From: Deltaproteobacteria bacterium UBA6106
Lineage (GTDB): Bacteria; Desulfobacterota; Syntrophorhabdia; Syntrophorhabdales; Syntrophorhabdaceae
Assembly: GCA_002428485.1 (NCBI GenBank)
Contig: DIWM01000038.1
Coordinates: forward strand, 82,592 to 146,591
Length of the DNA stretch: 64,000 nt
Reading direction: 5' to 3'
In this document: piece by piece, positions 53,238 through 61,328 of the stretch
How positions within the stretch are numbered: position 1 is the stretch's first letter
How the letters are laid out: each line of letters starts with the position of its first letter
Notes under the pieces: model-generated
Told to the model about the DNA's origin: nothing
The model's database searches: none
What the model saw: the letters and a program-made list of their open reading frames with translations, nothing else
Position numbers and translations under genes: made by a program

Positions 53238-53385
53238 TTTCAGCCCCGTTCCCTCTCAGGAGAGAGGATGCGATCATTCACCCCATTGCGATGGTTGTCC
53301 TGTTCCCTCTCCCCTCTGCGGAAAAAGGGTCATAGCAACAATATTCCCTCTCCCCTCGCGGGAGAGGGTCAGGGAGAGGGGGCGC
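53238..53385 (+). repeat. Partial GC-rich repeat
   Basis: GTTCCCTCTCAGGAGAGAGG and CCCTCTCCCCTCGCGGGAGA, then GGGTCAGGGAGAGGGGGC, derive from the middle of the composite CCCCGCAGC-type repeat without its ends. Confidence 0.6.
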
Positions 53386-53494
53386 ACGAGAAGCATCGCT
53401 TTCAAGCCGGTATGGAATTGACGGGCCAGTCATCCCCGGTAGATAATCCGCGCAAAGAAGCGGCCGAATTCTACAAGACAAACAGCATCAAGGA

Positions 53495-53712
53495 ATGTCC
53501 TATACAGAAGAGGACTGGGTCGACGAGGAAGCTACTTCACACCGGGATTAGACCTCACCTTTGACGAAGAACCGCCTCCCGATCTTGACTCGGAAGTGAT
53601 TGACTGCGGGAGTGCCATGCAGGGGCCGGAGGCAGGCCTGAAAGGAAGTATCAACTATTTTGCACCACTTTGCATGATAGTCTTGACTTTTGTGCAAAGC
53701 TCTCACCTCTAA
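53495..53712 (+). pseudogene. Possible frameshifted small gene
   Basis: An ATG at 53495 opens MSYTEEDWVDE and soon meets a stop at 53549. A shift of one base after the acidic stretch joins it to an open frame reading GSYFTPGLDLTFDEEPPPDL and SEVIDCGSAMQGPEAG, ending at 53712. The combined acidic protein looks more gene-like than either part. No family is recognised and no clear ribosome binding site is present, so this is tentative. It is the only other content seen in 53386-53708. Confidence 0.3.
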
Positions 53713-55373
53713 GATTCTAACGTCTTCACGCCCTTTTGAAGGTCGAGCATCATGCTGCGAATCTTCTCCGTATCTCCCACGGTCTTTGAGACGATGGCGT
53801 CGATCGTCGAAATCTCATTGCTTGCGTATTGAAGCGCCTGCTCCTCAATCTCATCGATTGTTCTGTTGATCCTTACCTCCCACTGGTAGGCAAGCCGCGA
53901 CAGGTGAATCTCGACGACGCGAGGTATCTGCTTGAGAAAGTGTCTTTCAAAGACGCCCCTGAAGATGAACATGGGGAAGAAGAACCAGAGGAGGTCGAAG
54001 TGGAAATCGAAGGTCTTCGTGAAGGCCACGTCGGGATGCGTCGGTTCGGAGACGTCAATGACCCAGTCAAGGCTGCTTAAGCGTATCCCCAGCACCTTTT
54101 CGATGTTGCGGTCGAGAAGCCCCCTGAAGAGCTCTATCGATCGGGAAATGCTGCTGTGGGCCTTTTTGAGGCTCCCGAAAAAATGCCTGTACTCTGTCCT
54201 TGAGATGTGGTCCATCTCCACCGTCATCGTCTCCATGAGCCATTCCTCATATTGGCGGGTGAGTCTCCAGAGATTCCCCTTCCATCCAGGCATCGCCTCC
54301 TTGAGCTTCTCGAGAAGCCTCTTTGTAAGCGGCCCCTGGTGGTTGCCCTCAAGGTGCGCTGCGATCAGCGTTCGCGTCTGGAGCTTGCTGTCGCGCGCCA
54401 GGAGAAATATCTCCGACCGTATCAGGTCGTAGTTCACCTTCTCGTCGAGGATAAGACTCTTTAGCTCCTCCCGGTCCTGGTCTGCCTGGGCTGCCGTTTT
54501 CAGGGCGATCTCAAGATATCCCTGGCACTGCCTCGCAAGGGAGCGTATCTTGTGCTGCATTATCCCGGTGAACTCCGTTTCCCTGTTTCGGGAAAGGTTC
54601 ATGAATATCTGATCAAGGAAGCGCTTGTAAACTTCCGTCTCGGAGACCGTCGAATAGAGGAGAACCTTGAAATCCCGGTTGAACTCCCTTTTCAGGGAGC
54701 TTTTGACGAAATTCACCATCTCGCCCTGCTGCTCTTCACTGAGGAGGTCAACCTTCGTGAGGAGCAGTACTACATTCGGCGTGTATTCCGTCAGCTCCTG
54801 GATAAGGTTGAGGTCATTCTCCGACAGAGGCCTATCCGCGCTGATGGCGACGATGGCGGTCCCCACCTCCGGGAGCCATTCCTGCGATATCTCGGTGTTG
54901 TATTTGAAGATGCTTCCCAGGCCGGGTGTATCGACAAACCGCAAGCCCCGGTATGGTTCGAGCGAAGATATCTCAATATCCACCACTTCAACGTTCTTCT
55001 CGTTCGCCCTGTTTTTTACCTCGGCGATAAAGTCCTCGATCTCATCGAATCCGACCTCTGTGCTCCTTCCGTCGAAAAAGGAGACGACGGCCCTCTCTTT
55101 CACACCGTACTGGAGGCGGGTAATAACGGTTGTGACGGGGATAACACCCACTGGCAGGATCGGCTTTCCGATGAAGCTGTTGATGAAGGAGCTCTTGCCT
55201 GCCTTGAACTGTCCGAGGATCGCGATGTCGATGAGGGGGTTCTCAACAAAAAGCCCCTTGCAGGCATCAAGCTGACGGTCAAGGGAGGCAATCCTGTATT
55301 GGCTGCAGATATCGCCGATCAGGGCGAGCAGGTCTGCCTGGTCTTTCCGGGCGGGGTCGTTTGCGTGTCCCAT
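53709..55373 (-). CDS. Dynamin-family GTPase
   Basis: The protein has 554 residues: P-loop GQFKAGKSS at 54-62, switch I threonines VTTVITRL at about 80, DTPGLG at 148-153, and TKVD at 206-209. A long helical middle and a hydrophobic paddle-like segment (LLWFFFPMFIFRGVF) near residue 470 follow. Bacterial dynamin-like proteins of this plan bind and remodel membranes. A single copy is present, whereas many species carry tandem pairs. It converges with the possible frameshifted gene. Confidence 0.87.
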   Translation of the reverse strand: MGHANDPARKDQADLLALIGDICSQYRIASLDRQLDACKGLFVENPLIDIAILGQFKAGKSSFINSFIGKPILPVGVIPVTTVITRLQYGVKERAVVSFFDGRSTEVGFDEIEDFIAEVKNRANEKNVEVVDIEISSLEPYRGLRFVDTPGLGSIFKYNTEISQEWLPEVGTAIVAISADRPLSENDLNLIQELTEYTPNVVLLLTKVDLLSEEQQGEMVNFVKSSLKREFNRDFKVLLYSTVSETEVYKRFLDQIFMNLSRNRETEFTGIMQHKIRSLARQCQGYLEIALKTAAQADQDREELKSLILDEKVNYDLIRSEIFLLARDSKLQTRTLIAAHLEGNHQGPLTKRLLEKLKEAMPGWKGNLWRLTRQYEEWLMETMTVEMDHISRTEYRHFFGSLKKAHSSISRSIELFRGLLDRNIEKVLGIRLSSLDWVIDVSEPTHPDVAFTKTFDFHFDLLWFFFPMFIFRGVFERHFLKQIPRVVEIHLSRLAYQWEVRINRTIDEIEEQALQYASNEISTIDAIVSKTVGDTEKIRSMMLDLQKGVKTLES

Positions 55374-55547
55374 ACTTCAATCCTTCCACAGGCCCTATGG
55401 TAAACGTTGCTTTTTCTATGGTGTCTTTTATAGAAAGGGCCTTGTTATGGTAGGAGTCATCAGCCCTCAGAGGCGTTTATGCGGCGGACCCCATCGCCGT
55501 GAAAAGATTTTACCATGTTTTGCAGCATAGTGGAAGGTCAAAACGAA
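55374..55547. other. Intergenic stretch without recognised features
   Basis: Upstream of the dynamin gene. I see no tRNA, repeat family or clear promoter here. A short inverted pair, GGGCC near 55395 and GGCCT near 55440, may be chance. Confidence 0.4.
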
Positions 55548-55679
55548 CTACCCCGCAGCAAGCTTCGAGGTATCAGAGGATAAAAACGGCATGATCATGC
55601 CCCCTCACCCTACCCTCTCCCGCGGGGGGAGAGGGAACAGTGTCACCCCGCAGCAAGCTGCGGGGAATCATCCGGATTG
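55548..55679 (+). repeat. Composite GC-rich repeat with CCCCGCAGC ends
   Basis: Complete copy: CCCCGCAGCAAGCTTCGAGG, AAACGGCATGATCATGCCCC, CCCTCTCCCGCGGGGGGAGA and CCCCGCAGCAAGCTGCGGGG, then AATCATCCGGATTGA. Same family as 7562-7690, opposite orientation. Confidence 0.88.
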
Positions 55680-55736
55680 ATGTCGCTGCTTTATGCGCGG
55701 TCGATTCTCTGGTATATTGAATAAATAGACCCGAAG

Positions 55737-56348
55737 ATGAAAAAGAAAACGCCTGAAGGCCCCGGCTATCTTGACAGGGAAAGTCTTGTCGAGATCTCTC
55801 AATCCATCAGAAAACCTCTCGAATTAGCATTCGGCCCCGCATGCGTGGAAGAGAGTATCGTGTTCGGCGCCCATATGCCGGGCTACGGAGCGCGCTCAAT
55901 ACCGGAAAGCGTCGTAAGGCGATGGATATCCTTTATGAAAGAGAGAGGCATTATGCGCGTATGCTCCCTTCTTGCCCCGAGCCAGCTCGGATACTTCATG
56001 GTGGACCTGCTTAAGGCATACAGGGAAGAGTTTGGAAACACCTGCGTTCTGGATGCGCCTGTAGAGGATTACCATCTTTGCAGGACGGAGATGCTGAAGA
56101 AGATCCTTCTTTTCTTAAAAGAATCCGATTCGGAAAGTAAGCCCATAGTTGTTCACTGTGCAGGTGGAAGGGGAAGAACGGGCCTTGTCCATGCCGCATG
56201 GCTTGTTTACGGGCGCGGATTTTCTGTTGAGAAGGCGCTCGACGCGGTAAAAAAGATGGGAAGAAATCCCTTTCAGGCAGTGGAACAAGGAACTGCAAAG
56301 GAAGAAGATCTCTATGCGCTCCTTCGGTCGTGCAAAAGAAACAGCTAA
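55737..56348 (+). CDS. Dual-specificity/tyrosine phosphatase-like protein
   Basis: The protein has 203 residues. The P-loop VVHCAGGRGRTGLVHAAWL (HCxxGxxRT) is complete with the nucleophilic cysteine, and an upstream VLDAPVEDY carries a candidate general-acid aspartate. The fold is of the cysteine phosphatase type seen in archaeal and bacterial dual-specificity phosphatases. Substrate unknown. It converges with the barrel gene and overlaps it by four bases. Confidence 0.85.
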   Translation: MKKKTPEGPGYLDRESLVEISQSIRKPLELAFGPACVEESIVFGAHMPGYGARSIPESVVRRWISFMKERGIMRVCSLLAPSQLGYFMVDLLKAYREEFGNTCVLDAPVEDYHLCRTEMLKKILLFLKESDSESKPIVVHCAGGRGRTGLVHAAWLVYGRGFSVEKALDAVKKMGRNPFQAVEQGTAKEEDLYALLRSCKRNS

Positions 56349-57697
56349 AAATAATACCTGGCCCTGAAATCCACCCGGTAGTCGTTTTGTTTCTCCCCGT
56401 ATTCGCTGCCGCGGGTGCCGACGATCGGCCCTCCCCTCAAACGAAAATCAAAATTGGTGATCCCTGTATAGGTCAACTCGGACATAAGCGAAAAGCTTTT
56501 ATCGTCTGCATTGGCGATCATCGTGACCGCGGGCGTCCAGTACAGTATATCAAAGGGGTCCTTCTGGCTGATGCGGAGATAGAGATAATTCTTCCCCGGG
56601 TTCATCCGCCCGTACATATTCTGCGTGAGATTGATCGCCTTGTTCAGCATGCCGGGATTCCCGGTTGCGGTATACATGCCGTAAGCTTTATCGACGAACA
56701 AGAAATAGTCCCTCATCTCTTTGGGGCTGTATCCTGTGCCGTTATGATAATATTCAAGGATGAAGGTGGTATCCTGTTGTGACAGATACCGCAAGCCGAT
56801 GAGGTAGTTGACGGCATCATAGGTTGATCGTGATGTGTTGCCGCTGCCGTCCACTGAGGTTTGCGTGTACCCGTTTATCAGAGAGCACTCTCCGTGTATC
56901 TCCAGGTTCGTCGTGATATTTTTTGAAAAGTCCATCCCGTAACGGGTAGTCCTGCTCCCGCCGGTGAGGAACATAAAATCAATGTCCGCATCAAGGAAGA
57001 GGAAGTAAAACTTTGAGGCGAAATTCAGATGGTCCACCTCTCCGAAATCATCATTGACGCCTGAATAAGCAGGAATGAGGACGGGCGTGAAGGAAAATGT
57101 CTTTAAATGTCCCTCTGTGAAGCTCTTCGTATAATCGACGGATGCAACAATGAATCCCTCGCGGGAAAGCTCGGGGTCGTTGGGATCCTTGGACCTGTCG
57201 AGAAAGGCAGCGGGGTTCCAGGCATAGCCCTTGCCCCAGTTCATCGTCTTCTTCCCTGTATCCATTATCAAGGAGGAGGATGGCTTGAGTGACAGGTATC
57301 CTTCGAAGATGTTTGTTTTCGTGGTCTCGTATTGATAGGAGTTGAGATAATTCGTATAGGTCTTTACGTACAGCCTAGAGATGCCCTTCTCCAGGCTCCC
57401 TTCCAGTTGCAGCGTGCCGTTGTATTGTTCTGTCGTGCCCCCTGCATCCCGGTCATAAAAATTGAGCTTATAGAGGGCGGCATTCTTATCAAGGCCGAAG
57501 ACTATCGGGTAAAACTCCAGATAGCCGCCGACGTGATAGGGCTTCTTTTCTATTTCCGAGACATCGAATGTATACTCCGCCGCAAATAATACGTGAAAGG
57601 TGAAAGGTGAAAGGTGAAAGGTGAAAAAGAAAATGCAAAAAGCAAACGCCTTTAAAAAACCCCTGACCCCTGACCCCTGACCCCTGACCCCTCTCAC
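56345..57697 (-). CDS. Outer-membrane beta-barrel protein with repeat-derived signal peptide
   Basis: The protein has about 450 residues, GTG start at 57697. The first ~45 residues are encoded by simple repeats: 7-base CCCTGAC units give RGVRGQGSGVRG, and the GTGAAAGG-type repeat gives the hydrophobic FFFTFHLSPFTFHVLFAA, which can act as a signal peptide with cleavage near LFAAEY. The rest alternates aromatic and polar residues as in a porin (MNWGKGYAWNPAAFLDRSKD, QNDYRVDFRARYYF at the end, with a terminal Phe). It is the last gene of a LolD/LolE/LolA-like operon. The name DUF1302 or porin cannot be confirmed. Confidence 0.78.
   Translation of the reverse strand: MRGVRGQGSGVRGFLKAFAFCIFFFTFHLSPFTFHVLFAAEYTFDVSEIEKKPYHVGGYLEFYPIVFGLDKNAALYKLNFYDRDAGGTTEQYNGTLQLEGSLEKGISRLYVKTYTNYLNSYQYETTKTNIFEGYLSLKPSSSLIMDTGKKTMNWGKGYAWNPAAFLDRSKDPNDPELSREGFIVASVDYTKSFTEGHLKTFSFTPVLIPAYSGVNDDFGEVDHLNFASKFYFLFLDADIDFMFLTGGSRTTRYGMDFSKNITTNLEIHGECSLINGYTQTSVDGSGNTSRSTYDAVNYLIGLRYLSQQDTTFILEYYHNGTGYSPKEMRDYFLFVDKAYGMYTATGNPGMLNKAINLTQNMYGRMNPGKNYLYLRISQKDPFDILYWTPAVTMIANADDKSFSLMSELTYTGITNFDFRLRGGPIVGTRGSEYGEKQNDYRVDFRARYYF
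57594..57692. repeat. GTGAAAGG repeat and 7-base tandem repeat inside coding sequence
   Basis: CGTGAAAGGTGAAAGGTGAA at 57591-57625 and four and a half copies of CCCTGAC at 57661-57692. Both lie in the 5' coding region of the barrel gene, read on the minus strand. Confidence 0.85.
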
Positions 57698-57704
57698 AGT
57701 AGTC

Positions 57705-58436
57705 TTACCGTAACGATTCCATCTTCGGCATGAAGGTCAGCGTGAAGACCTCATCTTTGAAATCTCTCTTTTTGATCTTTGCAAATATCATGATCGATTT
57801 GTAATCCTTATAGAGAGGACTGTCTGTCTCGAGCACCGCAGGCCTTACTATCCCGCCGCCGAAATCCTTCACGTCCTTGAAATAGAGGGTCTTGATGAGC
57901 ATGCCTGCCTCGGTGAGGCATTCGATCTTTACAGGCAGGGCTTTCTCTTTCTGTACCCACATCTTCAGCCTGTCATAGGCAACGGTCTTCGTTTTCGCCT
58001 TCAGATGGAGGAGATACTCCTTGCCCTGTTCCTCGACCTTTTCCGCGTTATATTCAACGGCATAATCGAGGCTCAGTATGTCTGAATTGTTGAAGACGCC
58101 TCCGACGACCGACTGGAGGCTCGTGATGCGGACCGGCTTCCCAACGTTTGGAATATAGAGCCACATGTTGTCGCCAAGCCTGAGCGTGGTCCTTCCCTTT
58201 TCGCTTGCCGGCGCGACAAACAGACCTGCCACCTTTTCCCTCCCTTTTTTCACCGTATAGTAGGTGAACTCCTTTTTTCTCCCGTCCGGTTCGACGTTGA
58301 TGATCTTCCGGTAGGACTCATACGATTCCGGGCTCAGGTTCCTGTCGATCTGCTGAAGAAGCTTGGTCCCGTCAACGGCATATGCCGGCATAGCAGTTGC
58401 CAGGACAAATAAAATGACGACTAGAATCTTTCTCAT
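57705..58436 (-). CDS. LolA-like outer-membrane lipoprotein-sorting protein
   Basis: The protein has 243 residues: signal peptide (KILVVILFVLATAMPAYA), then a LolA/LppX-like half-barrel: GTTRLRLGDNMWLYIPNVGK-type strands (read here as TTLRLGDNMWLYIPNVGKPV), YDRLKMWVQKEKALPVKIEC, and KTLYFKDVKDFGGGIVRP. The family carries hydrophobic cargo across the periplasm. AAAGGAGAT before the ATG comes from the adjacent GTGAAAGG repeat. It sits between the permease gene and the barrel gene. Confidence 0.85.
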   Translation of the reverse strand: MRKILVVILFVLATAMPAYAVDGTKLLQQIDRNLSPESYESYRKIINVEPDGRKKEFTYYTVKKGREKVAGLFVAPASEKGRTTLRLGDNMWLYIPNVGKPVRITSLQSVVGGVFNNSDILSLDYAVEYNAEKVEEQGKEYLLHLKAKTKTVAYDRLKMWVQKEKALPVKIECLTEAGMLIKTLYFKDVKDFGGGIVRPAVLETDSPLYKDYKSIMIFAKIKKRDFKDEVFTLTFMPKMESLR

Positions 58437-58440
58437 TTTT

Positions 58441-58475
58441 TATCTCCTTTCACCTTTCACTTTTCACTTTCACCT
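58441..58475. repeat. GTGAAAGG-type tract that includes a ribosome binding site
   Basis: On the minus strand AAGGTGAAAGTGAAAAGTGA is followed by AAGGTGAAAGGAGATAAAA and then the ATG of the LolA-like gene. The repeat's terminal GAAAGGAG acts as the Shine-Dalgarno sequence. Confidence 0.75.
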
Positions 58476-58478
58476 TAA

Positions 58479-59717
58479 TCATACATGCCTCAGCGCCTTG
58501 ATCGGCTCCATCCGCGAGGCCTTGAACGCAGGCTGGAGGCTTCCGATGATCGCCACCCCTATGACGATCAGGGAAACAACGAAGAGATCAGATACGTCTA
58601 TCGTCGGCGAGAGCACAAGCCCGGTCTGCCTGCCAAATTCAAAGGTGACCTTAACCGCTTTGAGGATAAAGATGATGATCAACCCTGCTGCGTTGCCGAC
58701 TATGGCGCCGAAGACGCCAAGGCAAAATCCCTCAATAAGAAACATGGAGAGGATCTTCCCCGGCATAGTGCCGATCGCGGAGATCGTGCCGATCTCCCGT
58801 ATCCTCTCATACACAGCCATTATCATAACGTTCATAATGCTCACAAGCACAATAGCGATAAGCATAAGCTTGATAAAGAAGGTCATGATGTCGATCATTC
58901 GAGCAATATTGAAAAACGGTGAAAGGCCTTCCCAGGTATGGACCTCGAAAGCAGGTTTTCCCTGTTTATTCACTTCGCCCAAAAGCACAGCGTTCAATGT
59001 ATCGTTGACAGCGTTAAGTTCTCCAAAATCCTTAAGACGTAACGCGATCTCGCTGATCTCTATCGCATCCATCCTGAGTATCTCCACGGCATCTTCAATG
59101 TGGAGATAGCCGTCCCTTCCTCCCGGTCCCGTAGCGCTCTCAAGGACGCCTCCAACACGAAGCTGTTTTCCATTCACCGAACCGTCTTTGTTGGTGGCGA
59201 TGATCACTATCGTATCGCCTACATTCAATTTCATCCCTCTTGCGATCAGCTCCGGTATGATAACTTCGCCTTTCCTGATCGCCTTTTCGCCCTCCACGAT
59301 CCTCGAAGCAAGGAGGGGGAGCGTTTTCAGTTCCTTCTCAGGATATACACCGTTGAGCCTTATATTGGTCGTCTCCGTGAAGCTGCTGAACATGCCGCCG
59401 AATTTTATCCTCGGCGAGTAGGCGGCTATTTCCGGCATCCCCTGGAATGTCTTCTCCAGCTTTGCCATAGCCTCGGGCTTCATATTCAAGGTAAGGGGCA
59501 AATTATCGATTGAAGCCACATATCCTTTGCGGTGAACCTGGATATGACCGAGCATGGAATCGGTGATCTGGCCTATGATCATATTTTTGAACGAACCGGA
59601 TACGGCGACAAAGACAAGGACAAAAAGAACGCCTATGGCAATGAGCGATGCGGTGAGGACCGTCCTTCTCCTGTAGCGCCTTAGGTTTCGCAGGGCTATT
59701 TTAAAGAGATTACCCAT
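58479..59717 (-). CDS. LolE/MacB-like ABC permease
   Basis: The protein has 412 residues: N-terminal helix (VLTASLIAIGVLFVLVFVAV), MacB_PCD-type periplasmic domain (about 45-280), three C-terminal helices (LMLIAIVLVSIMNVMIMAVY, FLIEGFCLGVFGAIVGNAAG, FVVSLIVIGVAIIGSLQPAF), and the loop RIREIGTISAIGTMPGKIL. The start overlaps the ATPase gene by eight bases. A single permease gene is present, so a homodimer is expected. Confidence 0.88.
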   Translation of the reverse strand: MGNLFKIALRNLRRYRRRTVLTASLIAIGVLFVLVFVAVSGSFKNMIIGQITDSMLGHIQVHRKGYVASIDNLPLTLNMKPEAMAKLEKTFQGMPEIAAYSPRIKFGGMFSSFTETTNIRLNGVYPEKELKTLPLLASRIVEGEKAIRKGEVIIPELIARGMKLNVGDTIVIIATNKDGSVNGKQLRVGGVLESATGPGGRDGYLHIEDAVEILRMDAIEISEIALRLKDFGELNAVNDTLNAVLLGEVNKQGKPAFEVHTWEGLSPFFNIARMIDIMTFFIKLMLIAIVLVSIMNVMIMAVYERIREIGTISAIGTMPGKILSMFLIEGFCLGVFGAIVGNAAGLIIIFILKAVKVTFEFGRQTGLVLSPTIDVSDLFVVSLIVIGVAIIGSLQPAFKASRMEPIKALRHV

Positions 59718-60414
59718 TGTCGTTCCCTCCTTTCACCTGCCTGCCTGCAATTGCCCCATCCACAAGGGTATATATGATCTCTGCCTCTCCCACGATCTTC
59801 TGGTCATGGGTAGAAAAGATAAAGGTCGTTTTGAACTCGTCCCGCATCTTTTTCATGAGGTCGATTATCATATAGGCGGTCTTTGAATCAAGGTTGGCCG
59901 TGGGCTCATCGGCGAGGACAAGCTTCGGGTTCGTGACAAGCGCCCGCGCTACTGCTACGCGCTGCTTTTGGCCTCCCGATATCTGGTCAGGGTATTTATC
60001 CTTCTGGTCCAGCATCCCCACCGCATCAAGGAGCTTCCTGACCCTTTCTTCCCGTTCTGCCGCCGCCACGTTCTGAACCATGAGAAGAGGATATTCAATA
60101 TTTTCGTAGACGGTAAGGACGGGCATGAGATTGAAATCCTGAAAGATAAAGCCGATATGTTCTCCCCGGAAGGCAGCTCCCTGCCTGCGATCAAGGCCGG
60201 CCACGTCGGTATCGGCGACGGTAAGCCTCCCCTCCGTGGGCTTGTCGAGGCAGCCGATGAGATTAAGAAGGGTTGTCTTGCCGCTCCCCGAGGGACCCAC
60301 AAAAGAAATGAACGAGGCAGGTTCTATTGCGAAGTTCACATCGTTTAATGCGCGTATCGCAACCTCGCCCACCTGATACTCTTTGCTTACATTCTCTGCC
60401 TTTATCAGCTCCAT
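59710..60414 (-). CDS. LolD-like ABC ATPase
   Basis: The protein has 234 residues: Walker [11 protein letters not shown]-loop [20 protein letters not shown], signature [15 protein letters not shown] (Ile instead of Leu at the first position), Walker [13 protein letters not shown], and H-loop STHD. The ATG at 60414 has GGAGG seven bases upstream; in-frame ATGs further upstream lack this. It heads the four-gene operon that runs to 56345. Confidence 0.92.
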   Translation of the reverse strand: MELIKAENVSKEYQVGEVAIRALNDVNFAIEPASFISFVGPSGSGKTTLLNLIGCLDKPTEGRLTVADTDVAGLDRRQGAAFRGEHIGFIFQDFNLMPVLTVYENIEYPLLMVQNVAAAEREERVRKLLDAVGMLDQKDKYPDQISGGQKQRVAVARALVTNPKLVLADEPTANLDSKTAYMIIDLMKKMRDEFKTTFIFSTHDQKIVGEAEIIYTLVDGAIAGRQVKGGNDNG

Positions 60415-60623
60415 AGCTTCCTCCATAGGCTGTACGCTTTCCATAAAATACATCAATAACCAACAATAACCATTTTATTCATTTTTTTCAATATCCCGCC
60501 AAGGCAGATCTCGGCAATCTTTTCCAAAGAGAAAGTGGCGGGTCGACAATTGTGTCAGGCAAGGGGTGCTGCCGTTAGTGTGTTTGACGTATAGTACGAT
60601 CGCTGGATATTGCGTCGAATGGC

Positions 60624-60656
60624 TGGTATACTAATGACAGATACATTACGAGGAGG
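60624..60656 (+). promoter_or_regulatory. Extended -10 promoter and ribosome binding site of the selenoprotein gene
   Basis: TGGTATACT at 60624-60632 is an extended -10 element. AGGAGGTG at 60651-60658 lies seven bases before the ATG at 60666. A strong ribosome binding site before a frame that stops after eight codons supports readthrough of the first TGA. Confidence 0.6.
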
Positions 60657-60665
60657 TGGCAAAAC

Positions 60666-61004
60666 ATGTCTATATTTCAAGTGATAGGCTGAGTTACCTG
60701 AGTGGATCCCAACGCTCCGACAGTTAGTCGGAAGACACTCAGGTTTATTGATGGAACACAGGTCGCAGTGAGCAATCTCCACGAGATAATGGCGGAGCTC
60801 TATTCTGTCGGAAAAAAGGCAAATAGACAAACCGCGGATGAGATCATTGCCGGATTGGAGGCCATGGGCAATTATGTCCCCACCTCAGAGGTTATCCGGC
60901 GGGATTACAGGAATGTCCTGCTGAAGGAATATGAGGAGTTCATTGAGGTGCACAACAGAGAAAAAGACGGCAATACGCCGCCGGATACCCCTGAAGCTCG
61001 ATAA
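60666..61004 (+). CDS. Putative double-selenocysteine (UxxU) protein
   Basis: From the ATG at 60666 (AGGAGGTG upstream) the frame reads MSIFQVIG, TGA (60690), VT, TGA (60699), VDPNAPTVSRKTLRF and continues open to 61004, 112 residues if both TGA codons are selenocysteine. This gives IG-UVTU-VDPNAP, like a redox CxxC. A SECIS-type hairpin follows at 60696-60744. The body has an IDGTQVAVSNLHEIMAELY segment and ends NYVPTSEVIRRDYRNVLLKE, YEEF. It reminds me of a ~100-residue family in anaerobes with an N-terminal CxxC and a NYxP...ALLxEY end, from memory only. The alternative, a GTG start at 60702, has no ribosome binding site. Confidence 0.7.
60696..60744 (+). promoter_or_regulatory. SECIS-like stem-loop
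   Basis: Outer stem ACCTGAGTG (60696-60704) pairs perfectly with CACTCAGGT (60736-60744) and includes the second TGA. An inner stem TCCGAC/GTCGGA (60716-60721 and 60727-60732) closes a five-base loop AGTTA with G at the second position. The inner stem begins 14 bases after the second TGA, within the range usual for bacterial SECIS elements. Confidence 0.7.
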
Positions 61005-61074
61005 ATTATTTGCATCAAAGCAAAATTAATCGTGTATTTTTTGCTTTAGGGTAAATTTATTCATCCCAGATTTT

Positions 61075-61320
61075 CCATTAGGATGAACACAGTGTCGGGC
61101 TCTTCCCCGCAAACACGCTCAATAAAGTCAGTGAAAGGTGAAAGGTAAGAGGCAAAAGAAACGATCCTTGAAAGGTGAAACGTAAGAAGTTTTGAACATT
61201 TCACCTTTTACCTTTCACATTTTACGGGTTAATTGCCTCACAACGCTTCGCTATAGGAACGGTTTCATTGCGAGGTTAGTCTCGAGCAACAAGCCCGACG
61301 CTGCGCTAATGACTTATCCG
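61075..61320. repeat. Repeat-filled intergenic region
   Basis: GTGTCGGGCTCTTCCCCGCA near 61091 (relative at about 14972), a GTGAAAGG-type inverted repeat at 61131-61226, and a hairpin-type TTCATTGCGAGGTTAGTCTC region near 61265. No gene is seen between 61005 and 61328. Confidence 0.6.
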
Positions 61321-61328
61321 TATTCATT

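Noticed and set aside
54552..55403. 283-codon plus-strand frame opposite the dynamin gene
   Set aside because: Shadow of the GTPase; no start signal and no family.
57661..57692. CCCTGAC tandem repeat as a CRISPR or origin iteron array
   Set aside because: Seven-base units without spacers, inside a coding region; no replication gene nearby.
60702..61004. Gene starting at GTG 60702 as an ordinary 100-residue protein
   Set aside because: There is no ribosome binding site before the GTG, while a strong one precedes the in-frame ATG at 60666; the hairpin after the TGA codons fits a SECIS element.
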